Shown here: piece after piece, positions 10,562 to 19,841 of the stretch | Position numbering within the stretch: the stretch's first letter is position 1 | How the letters are laid out: each line of letters begins with the position of its first letter | Assembly (NCBI GenBank): GCA_000317655.1 | Contig: CP003940.1 | Coordinates: 1-64,000 of the forward strand | DNA length: 64,000 nucleotides | Source: Cyanobacterium stanieri PCC 7202 | Lineage (GTDB): Bacteria > Cyanobacteriota > Cyanobacteriia > Cyanobacteriales > Cyanobacteriaceae | Reading direction: 5' to 3' | The notes under the pieces: generated by a model | Database searches by the model: none | What the model was told of the DNA's origin: nothing | Seen by the model: the letters and a program-made list of their open reading frames with translations, nothing else | Made by a program: the position numbers and the translations under genes

Positions 10562-11376
10562 ATCGAGTTATCCTCTTATCCGATGGTTTAGCTAATGTGG
10601 GGGAAACTAATCCTGATGTCATAGGGAATGATGTCCATGGTTTGAGTCAAAGGGGAGTTAGTACCACTACCATGGGTATTGGAGATGATTTTAATGAGGA
10701 TTTAATGCAGGGTATTGCTTTGTCAGGGGATGGTAATTATTACTATATCCAAAATCCAGACCAATTACCTAGTATCTTCAATGCGGAATTACAGGGAATA
10801 ATGGCAACTATCGGGCAAAGGGTGAGTTTAGGTATCAGAACTTTTGCAGGGGTTGAATTGGTGGATGTGTTTAATGATTTGGATAAGACAGAGTATGGTA
10901 ATTATAAGTTACCGAATTTGATTGCGGGGAATGAGTTTGATATGGTGTTACGGTTGAAAATACCTGCCATGGCAAAGTCTGAGTGCTTAGTAAATTTCCG
11001 TCTGGCTTATGATGATAGTGAAACCCAATCAAGAAAGGTATCTCACCATAAGTTACAGTTACCTGTGGTTAATTCGGCGCAGTTAGATGATTATCCTTTC
11101 AATGAGGAGGTAAGGGCAAAGGTAGCGAGGTTAATGGCTTCTCGGGCAAAAGAGGAGGCGATAAAAAGTCTTGACAGGGGTGATTTTGCCCGAACAAAGG
11201 AGCGTTTACAGATGGCGAAACAGGAGATGATGGATTCTGGTATATCTCTTGAGATGATGGCACCTGAGATGGCGGAGATGGATGGTTTATTAGATGATTT
11301 GGATGAGGGTAATACTAAGTCCATGCGTAAGAATGCCCAATTTCAAAATTATCAAAAACGCCGTAATCGTCCTTAA
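10528..11376 (+). pseudogene. VWA-domain protein, N-terminally truncated remnant
   Basis: The open frame reads VSQHLQPESLNRVILLSDG and onward through NVGETNPDVI, GVSTTTMGIGDDFNEDL and DGNYYYIQNPDQLP, the second half of a von Willebrand factor A domain. A long C-terminal region with a helical end follows. The first VWA strand with the metal-binding DxSxS motif is missing, and complete homologues are about 150 residues longer. There is no ribosome-binding site; the only start-like codon is GTG at 10597. The segment is fused out of frame to the preceding DUF948 gene, which indicates a deletion. It could still be translated from 10597, but without a functional metal site. Confidence 0.75.
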
Positions 11377-11380
11377 TTTT

Positions 11381-11407
11381 GTAGTAAGCCCTTTAGGGCT
11401 TGTATCA
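11381..11407. repeat. Palindromic repeat AAGCCC-TTTA-GGGCTT
   Basis: GTAGTAAGCCCTTTAGGGCT lies just after the VWA remnant. The same frame with a compensated stem (AAGCTC-TTTA-GAGCTT) occurs at 51359-51376. It could act as a weak bidirectional terminator or be a small mobile palindrome. Confidence 0.5.
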
Positions 11408-11552
11408 ATAAATATTAAGCAGATAGTGCATAAATCCTCAAAGTGAATAGGATAAATAAGCAGAACTGAAACGAATCAACAAATTATAGGAGAAAAACAA
11501 TCAGCGTAGTTGGAGTGTTCATAATGGAACTTTAGAGCAAGTTTACTACATT

Positions 11553-11648
11553 ATGGCGGAGGAGATAAAAATTCCTGAATCTAATTTTAATCCTACTCCT
11601 GAACAAATATTAACAATAATGAATAGAAAAGAAACTGAAAAAGATTAG
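11553..11648 (+). CDS. Small hypothetical ORF or 5' part of a frameshifted gene
   Basis: A 31-codon frame starting MAEEIKIPESNFNPTPEQ. It is also open upstream of the ATG without a better start. I do not recognise it. It ends inside the start of the next short frame (one-base shift), which suggests they were one gene. Confidence 0.25.
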   Translation: MAEEIKIPESNFNPTPEQILTIMNRKETEKD

Positions 11649-11832
11649 TAAAGAATTAACTAAAGGAGAAGAAAGAACACTTATAGATTACTTATTTGAG
11701 TTAAATACTAATTTGGGGCGTAGTTTAGTCATAGATATAGAAATTACCTCCGAACAAAACCGTATTCGTCAAATAGTTTATCGTACTATTAATTGGTTAA
11801 TTTCGAAGAATACTAAATATATTATTAAGTAA
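11623..11832 (+). pseudogene. Short open frame without a standard start
   Basis: It encodes KKISKELTKGEERTLIDYL followed by FELNTNLGRSLVIDIEITSE and RIRQIVYRTINWLISKN, which reads like a real folded protein segment. There is no ATG, GTG or TTG start: the first codons after the upstream stop include ATA, CTG and ATT. It is most simply the 3' part of a gene broken by a frameshift near 11620-11645, or a gene with a rare start. It ends 27 bases before the DUF4160 gene. Confidence 0.3.
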
Positions 11833-11859
11833 AAATATAAAAATATTAATGATAAAAAT

Positions 11860-12120
11860 ATGCCAGAAATTAGCCGATTTTTAGGAATAATTATAACAAT
11901 GTATTACAACGATCATTCCCCACCTCATTTTCATGTGAGATATAATCAACAAAAAGCAATTATAGATATTGAAAGATTATCTATTTTGCAAGGAAAACTA
12001 AGCCCTCGAATTTTAGGAATAGTAATTGAATGGGCTTTATCCCATCAATCAGAGTTAAGAAAAAATTGGCAATTAGCCCGACAAAATAAACCATTACAAA
12101 ATATCGAACCTTTGGAGTAA
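11860..12120 (+). CDS. DUF4160 domain protein
   Basis: An 86-residue protein with the DUF4160 signature: MPEISRFLGIIITMYYNDH followed by PPHFHVRY, and the helical end IVIEWALSHQSELRKNW. The family is found next to DUF2442 genes and is suspected to be part of toxin-antitoxin-like modules, but its biochemical function is not established. The stop is one base before the DUF2442 start, so the two form one operon. Confidence 0.8.
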   Translation: MPEISRFLGIIITMYYNDHSPPHFHVRYNQQKAIIDIERLSILQGKLSPRILGIVIEWALSHQSELRKNWQLARQNKPLQNIEPLE

Positions 12121-12121
12121 A

Positions 12122-12400
12122 ATGTTACAAGACATTATTCAAGTTAAACCATTAGAAAATTATCAACTTTATATAAAATTTGAAGATAATAAAGAGGGAA
12201 TAATTGATATTAGCAAAATTATCGAATTTACTGGTATTTTTACACCTTTAAAAGAATTAGATTATTTTCAAACAGTCAAATTAAATCCCGAATGGGGAAC
12301 AATTCACTGGGATAACGGGGCTGATTTAGATCCAGATGTACTTTATTCTATTATCACAAAACAAGATTTACCTCAATTTTCTAATTACGTTTATCAATAA
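12122..12400 (+). CDS. DUF2442 domain protein
   Basis: A 92-residue protein with the DUF2442 pattern: IIQVKPLENYQLYIKFEDN, KEGIIDISKI, LDYFQTVKLNPEWGTIHWDN and GADLDPDVLY. DUF2442 proteins are small DNA-binding or regulatory partners often encoded beside DUF4160 proteins. The one-base gap to the preceding gene implies translational coupling. A toxin-antitoxin role is an inference from gene pairing only. Confidence 0.8.
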   Translation: MLQDIIQVKPLENYQLYIKFEDNKEGIIDISKIIEFTGIFTPLKELDYFQTVKLNPEWGTIHWDNGADLDPDVLYSIITKQDLPQFSNYVYQ

Positions 12401-12819
12401 TTATTTTGATTAAAATTGTAAAGACAATTCCGAAGGAATATTTTTTGTTCATAAATCTTATGGATTAATTCAGTGGATTACCTATTTTTATAGAGAATCA
12501 CTAAAAATAATATACAAAAAGTATAACCTCACGATTTCCATATAAATTTTATTTGTTGTTCCCTTCGTAACTGATCTTTTATGACAAATTATTGATTTTT
12601 TTGAGACCATTTTGGATATAAAATTATAATAAAAGTATAAACAAATGAATTAGTGTACGGAAAAACTATGTTTGGATTATTTGGCGGTGGTAATCGCAAT
12701 CAAAAAAATCAAAAGTATGAAACAAAAGATTTAGCAACTATTTAAGTAATAAATTAGAGTGGCAGAATCAATTATCAATATAAAATGCTACCACTTTATC
12801 AAATTTAAACTATGTTACA
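12401..12819. other. AT-rich intergenic region
   Basis: This 419-base region before the 333-aa gene holds one possible micro-ORF (12668-12745) and otherwise only AT-rich text. A promoter for the downstream two-gene unit is expected here, but no clear -35/-10 pair stands out. Confidence 0.4.
12668..12745 (+). CDS. Possible 25-aa micro-ORF
   Basis: ATG-initiated MFGLFGGGNRNQKNQKYETK and five further residues. The GTACGGAAAAACT upstream gives at most a weak ribosome-binding site. The glycine-rich MFGLFGGG beginning resembles the start of longer membrane-associated proteins, so this may be a 5' remnant. Very uncertain. Confidence 0.2.
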   Translation: MFGLFGGGNRNQKNQKYETKDLATI

Positions 12820-13821
12820 ATGAATAAGTTAACAGTTAGAGTAAGAACAAAAGATGACTTAATTCAACTATTAAAAGAAGGAGGTAGTTGTTGTTGGAAA
12901 ATTGCAAAACTGCGAGAGCCAAAATTAGATAAAATCGAGGTTTATAACTGGGATGGAAGTCTGGTCATTAAAGCTGAATATAATCCAAAAACTAGCAGAA
13001 GGACTGATAATAATAGATTATATTTAGGTTTTAGTAATCCTAAAATTGAAGCTGTTAATCCACCGTTAAAATGGCATGGTCAAAATCCAGTTAATTATGT
13101 AGAAGAAAATCCCAATGATAGTAAAAACCTTACTATCAAAGTAGATCATCGTCTAATAGATAAAAACTTAGAGGAATTAATTGAGCAAGTAGTGCAGAAA
13201 AAAATCCAAGAAACGATGGTGAACTATCCTCCCAAGAGAAAGCAAGAAAATAAAAAAGAACCTACTCGCAGAGAATTATTAGAAGACTTATTACATAGTA
13301 ATTACGGAGAAGAAGTAAGACTTTTAGACTATCAGATAAACCAAGATATTGTCAAAGGTTTTTTTCTGGAAAAGCGTCGAGAATGGTATTTTAATTTTGA
13401 ATTAAATTTGAAGAAACAAAGTTTAAGTTATCAACCCCATAATTTTATTAGTAATATGTCTGATGAGGCATTGTATGAAATTTATCCTCGTCTAAAAGAG
13501 AAGGAAAAAACGTTAATTCTAAATCTTATTAGGTTAAGTAACCGCTATGGTGGGGATGTTTTGTTACTATCTGAAGATGAATTTCCTGAAGACATAAATC
13601 AATATGGTTTTATTCCTGATTCTGACTGCTTTCCTGTAATTATCTATGATAATTATCAAACCAAAATTTTAGGGGGATTTTATTTATTCAATGATTCTAA
13701 CAAATCTTTATCTGAGCAAATTATTTCTAATGAAAATGACAACTCTGTTAAAGTTTTTGATGACCTAGAAAAAGCCTTTTATTCTCTAGTTCAAAATATT
13801 AAATGTCATTATCAAGGTTGA
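12820..13821 (+). CDS. Unrecognised 333-aa protein upstream of a GmrSD-like gene
   Basis: I do not recognise the family. Residues about 1-80 look like an alpha/beta domain (MNKLTVRVRTKDDLIQLLKE then CCWKIAKLREPKLDKIEVYN). A charged linker around 135-150 (PPKRKQENKKEPTRRE) and a helical C-terminal half follow. No membrane helix, signal peptide or classical nuclease or ATPase motif was seen. It ends 45 bases before the DUF262/DUF1524 gene on the same strand, suggesting cotranscription and possibly a partner or specificity role in a defence-type unit. Confidence 0.7.
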   Translation: MNKLTVRVRTKDDLIQLLKEGGSCCWKIAKLREPKLDKIEVYNWDGSLVIKAEYNPKTSRRTDNNRLYLGFSNPKIEAVNPPLKWHGQNPVNYVEENPNDSKNLTIKVDHRLIDKNLEELIEQVVQKKIQETMVNYPPKRKQENKKEPTRRELLEDLLHSNYGEEVRLLDYQINQDIVKGFFLEKRREWYFNFELNLKKQSLSYQPHNFISNMSDEALYEIYPRLKEKEKTLILNLIRLSNRYGGDVLLLSEDEFPEDINQYGFIPDSDCFPVIIYDNYQTKILGGFYLFNDSNKSLSEQIISNENDNSVKVFDDLEKAFYSLVQNIKCHYQG

Positions 13822-13866
13822 TAGCAATAAATTAACATAATATTCTAATTATTAATACATAAAAGT

Positions 13867-15579
13867 ATGACTATAAAAGCAACAGAAGAACAACTTAATA
13901 AAATTTTTAATTTAACTAATTATCAGTTTACCATTCCATCTTACCAGCGCCCTTATGCGTGGACAAAAGATCAAGTTTTAGAGTTAATTGATGATTTGAT
14001 CGATGCTTTTCCTTATCCTTTAGAAAGCAATCATCCTGATTATTTTTTCGGTAGTATTATCTTAATTAAAGAAGATGGTAAACCCAATGCAGAAGTAATT
14101 GATGGTCAACAACGTTTAACCACTCTAACTCTTTTATTATCAGTTTTTCGTCATTTACTGCCTGAAAATCATAAAACTCGTTCTAAAATTAGTCAGTTAT
14201 TGGAAGGGGAAGATATTACTGGCACAATAACAGAATATGGTTTACAGTTGAGATCTCAGGATAATGATTTTTTTGCAAAGTATATTCGTGATGATAAAAA
14301 GTTAGAGGAATTATTAACAAAAGATGCTGGTTTAAAAACAGATAGCCAGAGACTTTTAAGAGATAATGCTATTATTTTAGTAAATGAATTAAAAGAAAGA
14401 TGTCCTGATAATTTAGAACAATGGATATTACATTTATATAGAAATCTTTTAAATAAATGTTATTTAGTGGTGGTTTCTACTGATTCTTTTGAAACAGCAT
14501 ATCGTATTTTTTCTACTATTAATAGTCGTGGTTTAGATTTACAGTTAAATGACATTTTAAAATCAGAAATTATTGGAAACATCACAGAAGATATAGAAAG
14601 AGAGAAATATACGCATATTTGGGAAAGAGAAGAAAAAGATTTAGGTAGGAAAGATTTTGAAGCCTTATTTTCTCATATTCATCGTATTAAATTAAGGGAA
14701 AAACAAAAGCTAGGTTTACTAACTGAATACCGTAAAAAAATTAAACCCCAAGAAAATCCTACCGAGTTTATTGATCAAGTTTTAAAACCTTGTTCTGATA
14801 AATTTGAAGTTATTAGAGATCAAAGGTTTAATTGTGATAATGAAGAAGATAAAAAACAAGTTAATCGTCTTTTTGGGTGGTTAAATTTAATAGATAATTC
14901 TGATTGGTTACCTCCTGCTATTTATTTTTTAGTTAAACATCATAACAACGCATTTGAGATCAAAAATTTCTTTGTTAATTTAGAAAGATTGGCTGCAAGT
15001 TTAATGATTCTTCGCGCAGATATTAATGAAAGAGGTAGAAGATATGCGAAGGTTTTAGATGCCATTGATGAAGGGGCAGAAAAGGCAATTTCAGCAACAA
15101 AAGAGTTATTATCTGCTGAAGAACAAAATCAAATTATTGAGATTCTGGAGGGTGATTTATATCTACAAACTCGTAGCCGTTTATATGTGTTAAAAAGATT
15201 AGATTCTGCTCTTGCTGAAGGTGGCTTAAGCCCTAGTTTTAATGAAAAAATAGTTACTATTGAACACGTTTTACCGCAAAATCCTAAACATGATAGTGAA
15301 TGGTGTAAAATTTGGGATGATGAGGCGAGAGAAAAATGGGTACACCGTTTGGGTAATTTAGTTTTACTTTCTCGGAGGAAAAATTCTCAGGCTCAAAATT
15401 ATGATTTTGAGGTAAAAAAAGAAAAGTATTTTGATAAAGGTAATCCAACTATTTTCCCTATTACTCTTAATGTAATACGCTTAAATAAGGAGGAAAAAGA
15501 AATATGGAATAACCAAATAGTTCAAGCTAATCAACAAAAATACTTACAAATTTTAACAGATATTTGGAGTTTGAAATAA
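13867..15579 (+). CDS. DUF262/DUF1524 protein, GmrSD-like
   Basis: A 570-residue protein with both halves of the GmrSD architecture. The N-terminal DUF262 (ParB/Srx-like NTPase) region shows PSYQRPYAW (about 24-32), FGSIILI and EVIDGQQRLTTLTLL (about 77-90). The C-terminal DUF1524 HNH-type nuclease region shows TIEHVLPQNP (about 463-472, catalytic His) and HRLGNLVLLSRRKNSQAQN (about 491-509). Known GmrSD enzymes are type IV restriction systems cutting glucosylated hydroxymethylcytosine DNA, and relatives occur in other phage-defence operons. Restriction activity here is inferred from family. The gene sits in an AT-rich accessory stretch with an unknown partner gene directly upstream. Confidence 0.85.
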   Translation: MTIKATEEQLNKIFNLTNYQFTIPSYQRPYAWTKDQVLELIDDLIDAFPYPLESNHPDYFFGSIILIKEDGKPNAEVIDGQQRLTTLTLLLSVFRHLLPENHKTRSKISQLLEGEDITGTITEYGLQLRSQDNDFFAKYIRDDKKLEELLTKDAGLKTDSQRLLRDNAIILVNELKERCPDNLEQWILHLYRNLLNKCYLVVVSTDSFETAYRIFSTINSRGLDLQLNDILKSEIIGNITEDIEREKYTHIWEREEKDLGRKDFEALFSHIHRIKLREKQKLGLLTEYRKKIKPQENPTEFIDQVLKPCSDKFEVIRDQRFNCDNEEDKKQVNRLFGWLNLIDNSDWLPPAIYFLVKHHNNAFEIKNFFVNLERLAASLMILRADINERGRRYAKVLDAIDEGAEKAISATKELLSAEEQNQIIEILEGDLYLQTRSRLYVLKRLDSALAEGGLSPSFNEKIVTIEHVLPQNPKHDSEWCKIWDDEAREKWVHRLGNLVLLSRRKNSQAQNYDFEVKKEKYFDKGNPTIFPITLNVIRLNKEEKEIWNNQIVQANQQKYLQILTDIWSLK

Positions 15580-15730
15580 TTGATTATTATTAGAGATGTT
15601 TATTGATAATCCAAATTTTATATTAATATTTGTAAGGGCGATCGCCCCTTAAAATATGACCCTTCAATAATAATCTTTGATCATAATTAGAAAATTATCA
15701 ATGGGGAAAATAAGTTATATATAATTAAGT

Positions 15731-16870
15731 TCACTCATTATTAATGCGAGGTAATCTATGTTTAAAACCGCATAATATTTCCCATGAAATTGTACCGATC
15801 GCCCTTGCCCAATCATCAGCCGTTATTGTTAAATCGCCATCTTGACCTAACACCGTAACTATTTCCCCTACTTTTAAATCAGGAAAATCAGTAATATCTA
15901 ACATAATTTGATCCATCGTAATATTACCAATTTGCTGTACATATTTACCCCGAATTATTACCTTCATTTTATTAGATAAAAGTCTAGGCACTCCATCAGC
16001 ATAACCAATGCCAATCACCGCAATAGTGGAAGGTCGATCGCACTTAAAACTATGACCATAACTGACCCCCGTATCAGCAGGAACATTTTTAATCTGAGTA
16101 ATACGGGCTTTGACCTCCATCACAGGCTGTAATTGAACCCGATTTTGTAGATGAACCGAGGGATATAAACCATACAAAGCCAACCCCACCCTCACCATAT
16201 CATAGTGCAAATCTTGACCCACCATGGTTCCCGCCGAATTGGCAAGATGTAGCGCCTGAATGTCAATCTGGTGAGCCTTTAATTCCTCGATGGCGTCCCG
16301 AAACCGTTGATGTTGCAAATTCATTACCCGAGAATCAGGATCATCCGCCGTGGCAAGGTGGGAATAAAGGCTTTTGATTTCTAAATGAGCAATATTCTGG
16401 ATCCCCTTGACAAAAGTTACTGTTTTGTGCCATAGTGTTCCTAATCTGGACATTCCCGTATCAATTTTTAAATGCACAGATAAACTGACTCCCAACCTAG
16501 CTAAAACCTCAGCAAAAACCTGTCCTTGGCTAAGGGTACATATAGTCGGCTCCAACTGCCATTTAACGACCTCTTCAATCTCCTCAGCACTATTAATCGC
16601 CCCCAAAATCATAATGGGTGCTTTGATTTGAGCCTTCCTCAGTTCGATTCCCTCCGATAAAGTTGCGATCGCCAAATAATCAGCACCACAGCCCAACACC
16701 GTTTTAGCAACGCTCACCGCCCCATGACCATAGGCATCAGCCTTAATTACCGTCATCAGTTTGGTATGGGGAGCAAGAATCTTTTTCAAAGCAACCACAT
16801 TATTAATCAGGGCTTGATGATCAATTTCTACCCAAGCCCTTTGAGTGGCATTAGAATTAGTGACAATCAT
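15731..16870 (-). CDS. alr: Alanine racemase
   Basis: A PLP-dependent racemase converting L- to D-alanine for peptidoglycan, in the cytosol. The PLP lysine motif is near the start (VIKADAYGHG). The opposite-face catalytic tyrosine is in DTGVSYGHSFKC, and the phosphate-binding region in LANSAGTM and MVRVGLALYGLYP is intact. A TTG nine bases further upstream gives a longer frame, but the ATG (MIVTNSNATQRAW) is the more normal start. The gene is convergent with the GmrSD-like gene and lies 31 bases downstream of the helicase gene, so the two may be cotranscribed. Confidence 0.95.
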   Translation of the reverse strand: MIVTNSNATQRAWVEIDHQALINNVVALKKILAPHTKLMTVIKADAYGHGAVSVAKTVLGCGADYLAIATLSEGIELRKAQIKAPIMILGAINSAEEIEEVVKWQLEPTICTLSQGQVFAEVLARLGVSLSVHLKIDTGMSRLGTLWHKTVTFVKGIQNIAHLEIKSLYSHLATADDPDSRVMNLQHQRFRDAIEELKAHQIDIQALHLANSAGTMVGQDLHYDMVRVGLALYGLYPSVHLQNRVQLQPVMEVKARITQIKNVPADTGVSYGHSFKCDRPSTIAVIGIGYADGVPRLLSNKMKVIIRGKYVQQIGNITMDQIMLDITDFPDLKVGEIVTVLGQDGDLTITADDWARAIGTISWEILCGFKHRLPRINNE

Positions 16871-16901
16871 TAGAACCAAAATACAATAAACCTTAACAAC
16901 A

Positions 16902-19814
16902 TTAAATGGGAAAACGTTTCATCTTGGCAAAAGCATCCCTTGCCGTATCCGCCAAACGGGAATTAATACCTGGCACTTGGGGAATTTGCCACAAAACATC
17001 CACCGTACGACGCAAAATGCGGACAATATCTCCCTCATCAAGGGTAGTATTAGAGCAAAGCTCATCCCATGTTACCCCCAAACACCAAGCCTCAGATAAA
17101 CCAATCACATCCCTTTCCAAATAAACAGGCATGGTAATATCCTTTTTGTTTTGGGCTTGATATAATTTACGCCTTGTTTCCCTCAATTGCTCTTCAGGAT
17201 TATATTCATCCTCTATTTTTACCAATCCCAAAGCATCCAACACCTGCGGAGAAGGTTGATAAGCCACCCATGTATCAAATCTAGGGGGATCTGTAATTAG
17301 GGCAGTGATGGCAGGGGCGAGGTGATGGGGGGGTAAAAAGTCTAAATGTCCAGAAGTTAGGGCAAGGGCTAACCATAGCTCATTTTCTCCTCGGATAACC
17401 GCCGCCGCTTCCCCTAGGGGGGTAGGTTCAAATTCTTTTAATGCCCCAAATTCTCGCAGAATATCTACAAGGGCGAGAAACTCCTGCCAATAATAAGAGC
17501 TATGGGATTTTACTTTTTGATATTGATTTTGGATAGTGGTTAACTCTTGTTTGAGGTTTTGTCTTTTGCGGTTGTTGCGCATCAACTGCCCAATCTTCTC
17601 CACTTTATCGAGGGGATTTTGTTTAATCAGGTTTTCTACTTCCTCGATACGTTTTTCTTGGAGGGTAATTTCTTCGTTGATGGGAGTATATTCTTTTTCA
17701 TAGTCAGGAATTAAGCGACTAATGGCTTCACTGGCGGCATCCCCTGCGCACAGTTGCCCTGCGGAAATATTTTCGATTTCGGGTAGATAAATATTCTCCA
17801 CTAGATTGGGGGGCATTTTTCCTGAGTTTATGTCGATAATGTCACTCACGGAGGCGATATACCAGTTATTATCCTTGCCGAGGGAGAGGAAAAAATCTTG
17901 ATTGTTATGGGAAATTTTCCCCATCAAGACGGCTTCAATGATGTAGGCATTTTTCTTTCCCTGACGGTTGAGGCTGAGAATATTCCCCGGTACAAGGTTG
18001 GGAATAGACGGTTTCAGGGCTTCTACCCTTTGTTGTCGCCAGTTTTTTTGGAATAGTTTGAGAATTTTTTTCTCTTGTTTCAGTCTTTCTTTGAGTTTTT
18101 CGTAGGAGGCTAATTCTTTACTGTTATATCCTGCTAAACCCACATCTAACCTAGTTATCTCTCTAGTATAGGAGGCGATCGCCTCTTCTTGGGGATTAAG
18201 TTGCTCTTGGGCTAAATACTCCGCAAAACTCAATTCCAATAACTGCTTGGCTTCTTCAATGGTGTGTTTTTGCAACAAGTTTAACACCATGCCATAACTA
18301 GGAGTAAACCAACTACGAAGTGCTTCAGGCTCTGCCTTTGCCAACTTAGAAGCAATTAACACCCCTTCATAAGGAGTCTGCACTGTCACCACATAGCCCA
18401 CATCATCCATACCCCTGCGCCCTGCCCTTCCTGCAATTTGTAAAAACTCCGAGGGAGTCAGGGTGCGAATACCATCATCTCCCCTTTTACGTAAGGCAGA
18501 AATAATAGTAGTACGTGCGGGCATATTTATCCCAGCGGCGAGGGTAGCAGTGGCAAAGACAATTTTAATTAAACCCTGTTCAAATAAACGCTCTACCAAT
18601 TCTTTCCATGCAGGTAAAATTCCCGCATGGTGGGCGGCGATACCTCTGGTGAGGGGTTCAATTTGGCTACTTCTGACCAGTTCACTATTATCTCCTAAAA
18701 AGCGCAAAATTCTTTCTTTTAGAAGGGGCTTTTCGGTCAAAAATTCGATTAATTCTGATTCAGCATTTTCTTTTCCTGTGACAAAATTAATAATTTTATC
18801 ATAGGTTATTTCATGTTCTTTTCTAGCAAATTCAACTATTTTATCTTGTAGCTCAATACTTTCTAAAAGTAAAAATTTGAGGAGATAAGATAATATTTTT
18901 TTGCTTTCTTCTATGGATACCAAATTAACATAATTAAGGGACTCTACCGCTTGGTCACAGCCTTTTCTGCTAAAGATAATATAAATAGCAGGGAGCATAT
19001 TTTGGTTATTTAACTGTTGAGTCAACCCTTTAACTGTGGGGCAACTTTTACGGTCAAATCTTCCTCTTTTGTTAGGGCGTAAAAGACTTTTTAGTTGAGG
19101 ATTTATTTTATCAGTTTTATCTTTAAATAAATTTTGTAATCCCTTACTATGACTAAAATAAAACTTGAGAGGTACGGGGCGAAAATCAGAATTCACTAAT
19201 TCACAACGACTAAAATCTCCCTGTTGAAAATGACAACGACGCACATGGTTAATCCAGTCACATAGTTGTTGAGGATTACCCACCGTCGCTGAAAGGGCGA
19301 CTAATTGGATATGGGGGGGGCAATAAATAATAGACTCTTCCCACACAGTACCCCTACCCGGATCATTGATATAATGACATTCATCGAGGACTACACTTTG
19401 CACATTGCGAACAGATGTACCCACTTCCCCAATGGGGGTACTATAAAGCATATTACGGAAAATCTCGGTGGTCATGACTACGATGGGGGCTTCAGGATTG
19501 ATAGATACATCCCCCGTAATCAAACCAATTTCGGCGTATAAACCCGACTCGGCAATGGGAGTTTGACCAAATTTTTCTTGAAAGTCTCTAAATTTTTGGT
19601 TCGATAAGGCTTTTAAAGGGGTTGTATAAAATACCCTCTGCCCACTATTCAAGGCTCGATAGATGGCATACTCCCCAATTAGTGTTTTTCCTGAACCCGT
19701 GGGCGCAGTTACTAAGACGGATTTTCCTTGATCGAGAAGTGCGATCGCATCTACCTGAAAATCATCTAATTGGTAAGGAAAAACGGTTTTAAAATCTAAA
19801 TTCAAGGGAGGCAT
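16902..19814 (-). CDS. Ski2/Mtr4-like DEAD/DEAH RNA helicase
   Basis: A 970-residue superfamily 2 helicase. Motif I is TAPTGSGKTLIGE (about 40-52), motif II is VLDECHYIND (DExH type), motif III is ALSATVGNP, and motif VI is QIAGRAGRRGMDD. The C-terminal part (IRGENELWLALALTSGHLDF, then a winged or helical end) fits the DSHCT domain of Ski2/Mtr4 helicases. Cyanobacteria and chloroplasts have one such enzyme (ISE2-related in plants) linked to RNA processing. Cytosolic RNA remodelling is the expected role; targets are unknown. Confidence 0.88.
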   Translation of the reverse strand: MPPLNLDFKTVFPYQLDDFQVDAIALLDQGKSVLVTAPTGSGKTLIGEYAIYRALNSGQRVFYTTPLKALSNQKFRDFQEKFGQTPIAESGLYAEIGLITGDVSINPEAPIVVMTTEIFRNMLYSTPIGEVGTSVRNVQSVVLDECHYINDPGRGTVWEESIIYCPPHIQLVALSATVGNPQQLCDWINHVRRCHFQQGDFSRCELVNSDFRPVPLKFYFSHSKGLQNLFKDKTDKINPQLKSLLRPNKRGRFDRKSCPTVKGLTQQLNNQNMLPAIYIIFSRKGCDQAVESLNYVNLVSIEESKKILSYLLKFLLLESIELQDKIVEFARKEHEITYDKIINFVTGKENAESELIEFLTEKPLLKERILRFLGDNSELVRSSQIEPLTRGIAAHHAGILPAWKELVERLFEQGLIKIVFATATLAAGINMPARTTIISALRKRGDDGIRTLTPSEFLQIAGRAGRRGMDDVGYVVTVQTPYEGVLIASKLAKAEPEALRSWFTPSYGMVLNLLQKHTIEEAKQLLELSFAEYLAQEQLNPQEEAIASYTREITRLDVGLAGYNSKELASYEKLKERLKQEKKILKLFQKNWRQQRVEALKPSIPNLVPGNILSLNRQGKKNAYIIEAVLMGKISHNNQDFFLSLGKDNNWYIASVSDIIDINSGKMPPNLVENIYLPEIENISAGQLCAGDAASEAISRLIPDYEKEYTPINEEITLQEKRIEEVENLIKQNPLDKVEKIGQLMRNNRKRQNLKQELTTIQNQYQKVKSHSSYYWQEFLALVDILREFGALKEFEPTPLGEAAAVIRGENELWLALALTSGHLDFLPPHHLAPAITALITDPPRFDTWVAYQPSPQVLDALGLVKIEDEYNPEEQLRETRRKLYQAQNKKDITMPVYLERDVIGLSEAWCLGVTWDELCSNTTLDEGDIVRILRRTVDVLWQIPQVPGINSRLADTARDAFAKMKRFPI

Positions 19815-19841
19815 TATGATTGCTTGACTATGCTGTATATA

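Larger units (their letters stand above)
11402..11859. other. Degraded region with short ORF remnants
   Basis: This stretch has no complete recognised gene. Two consecutive short open segments (11553-11648 and 11623-11832) overlap in neighbouring frames and are described separately. They may be one frameshifted gene. AT content is higher than in the flanking housekeeping genes. Confidence 0.4.

Noticed and set aside
15632-15651. Palindrome GTAAGGGCGATCGCCCCTTA between the GmrSD-like gene and alr
   Set aside because: It is centred on a HIP1 octamer, which is common in these genomes, and has no T tract, so it was not called a terminator.
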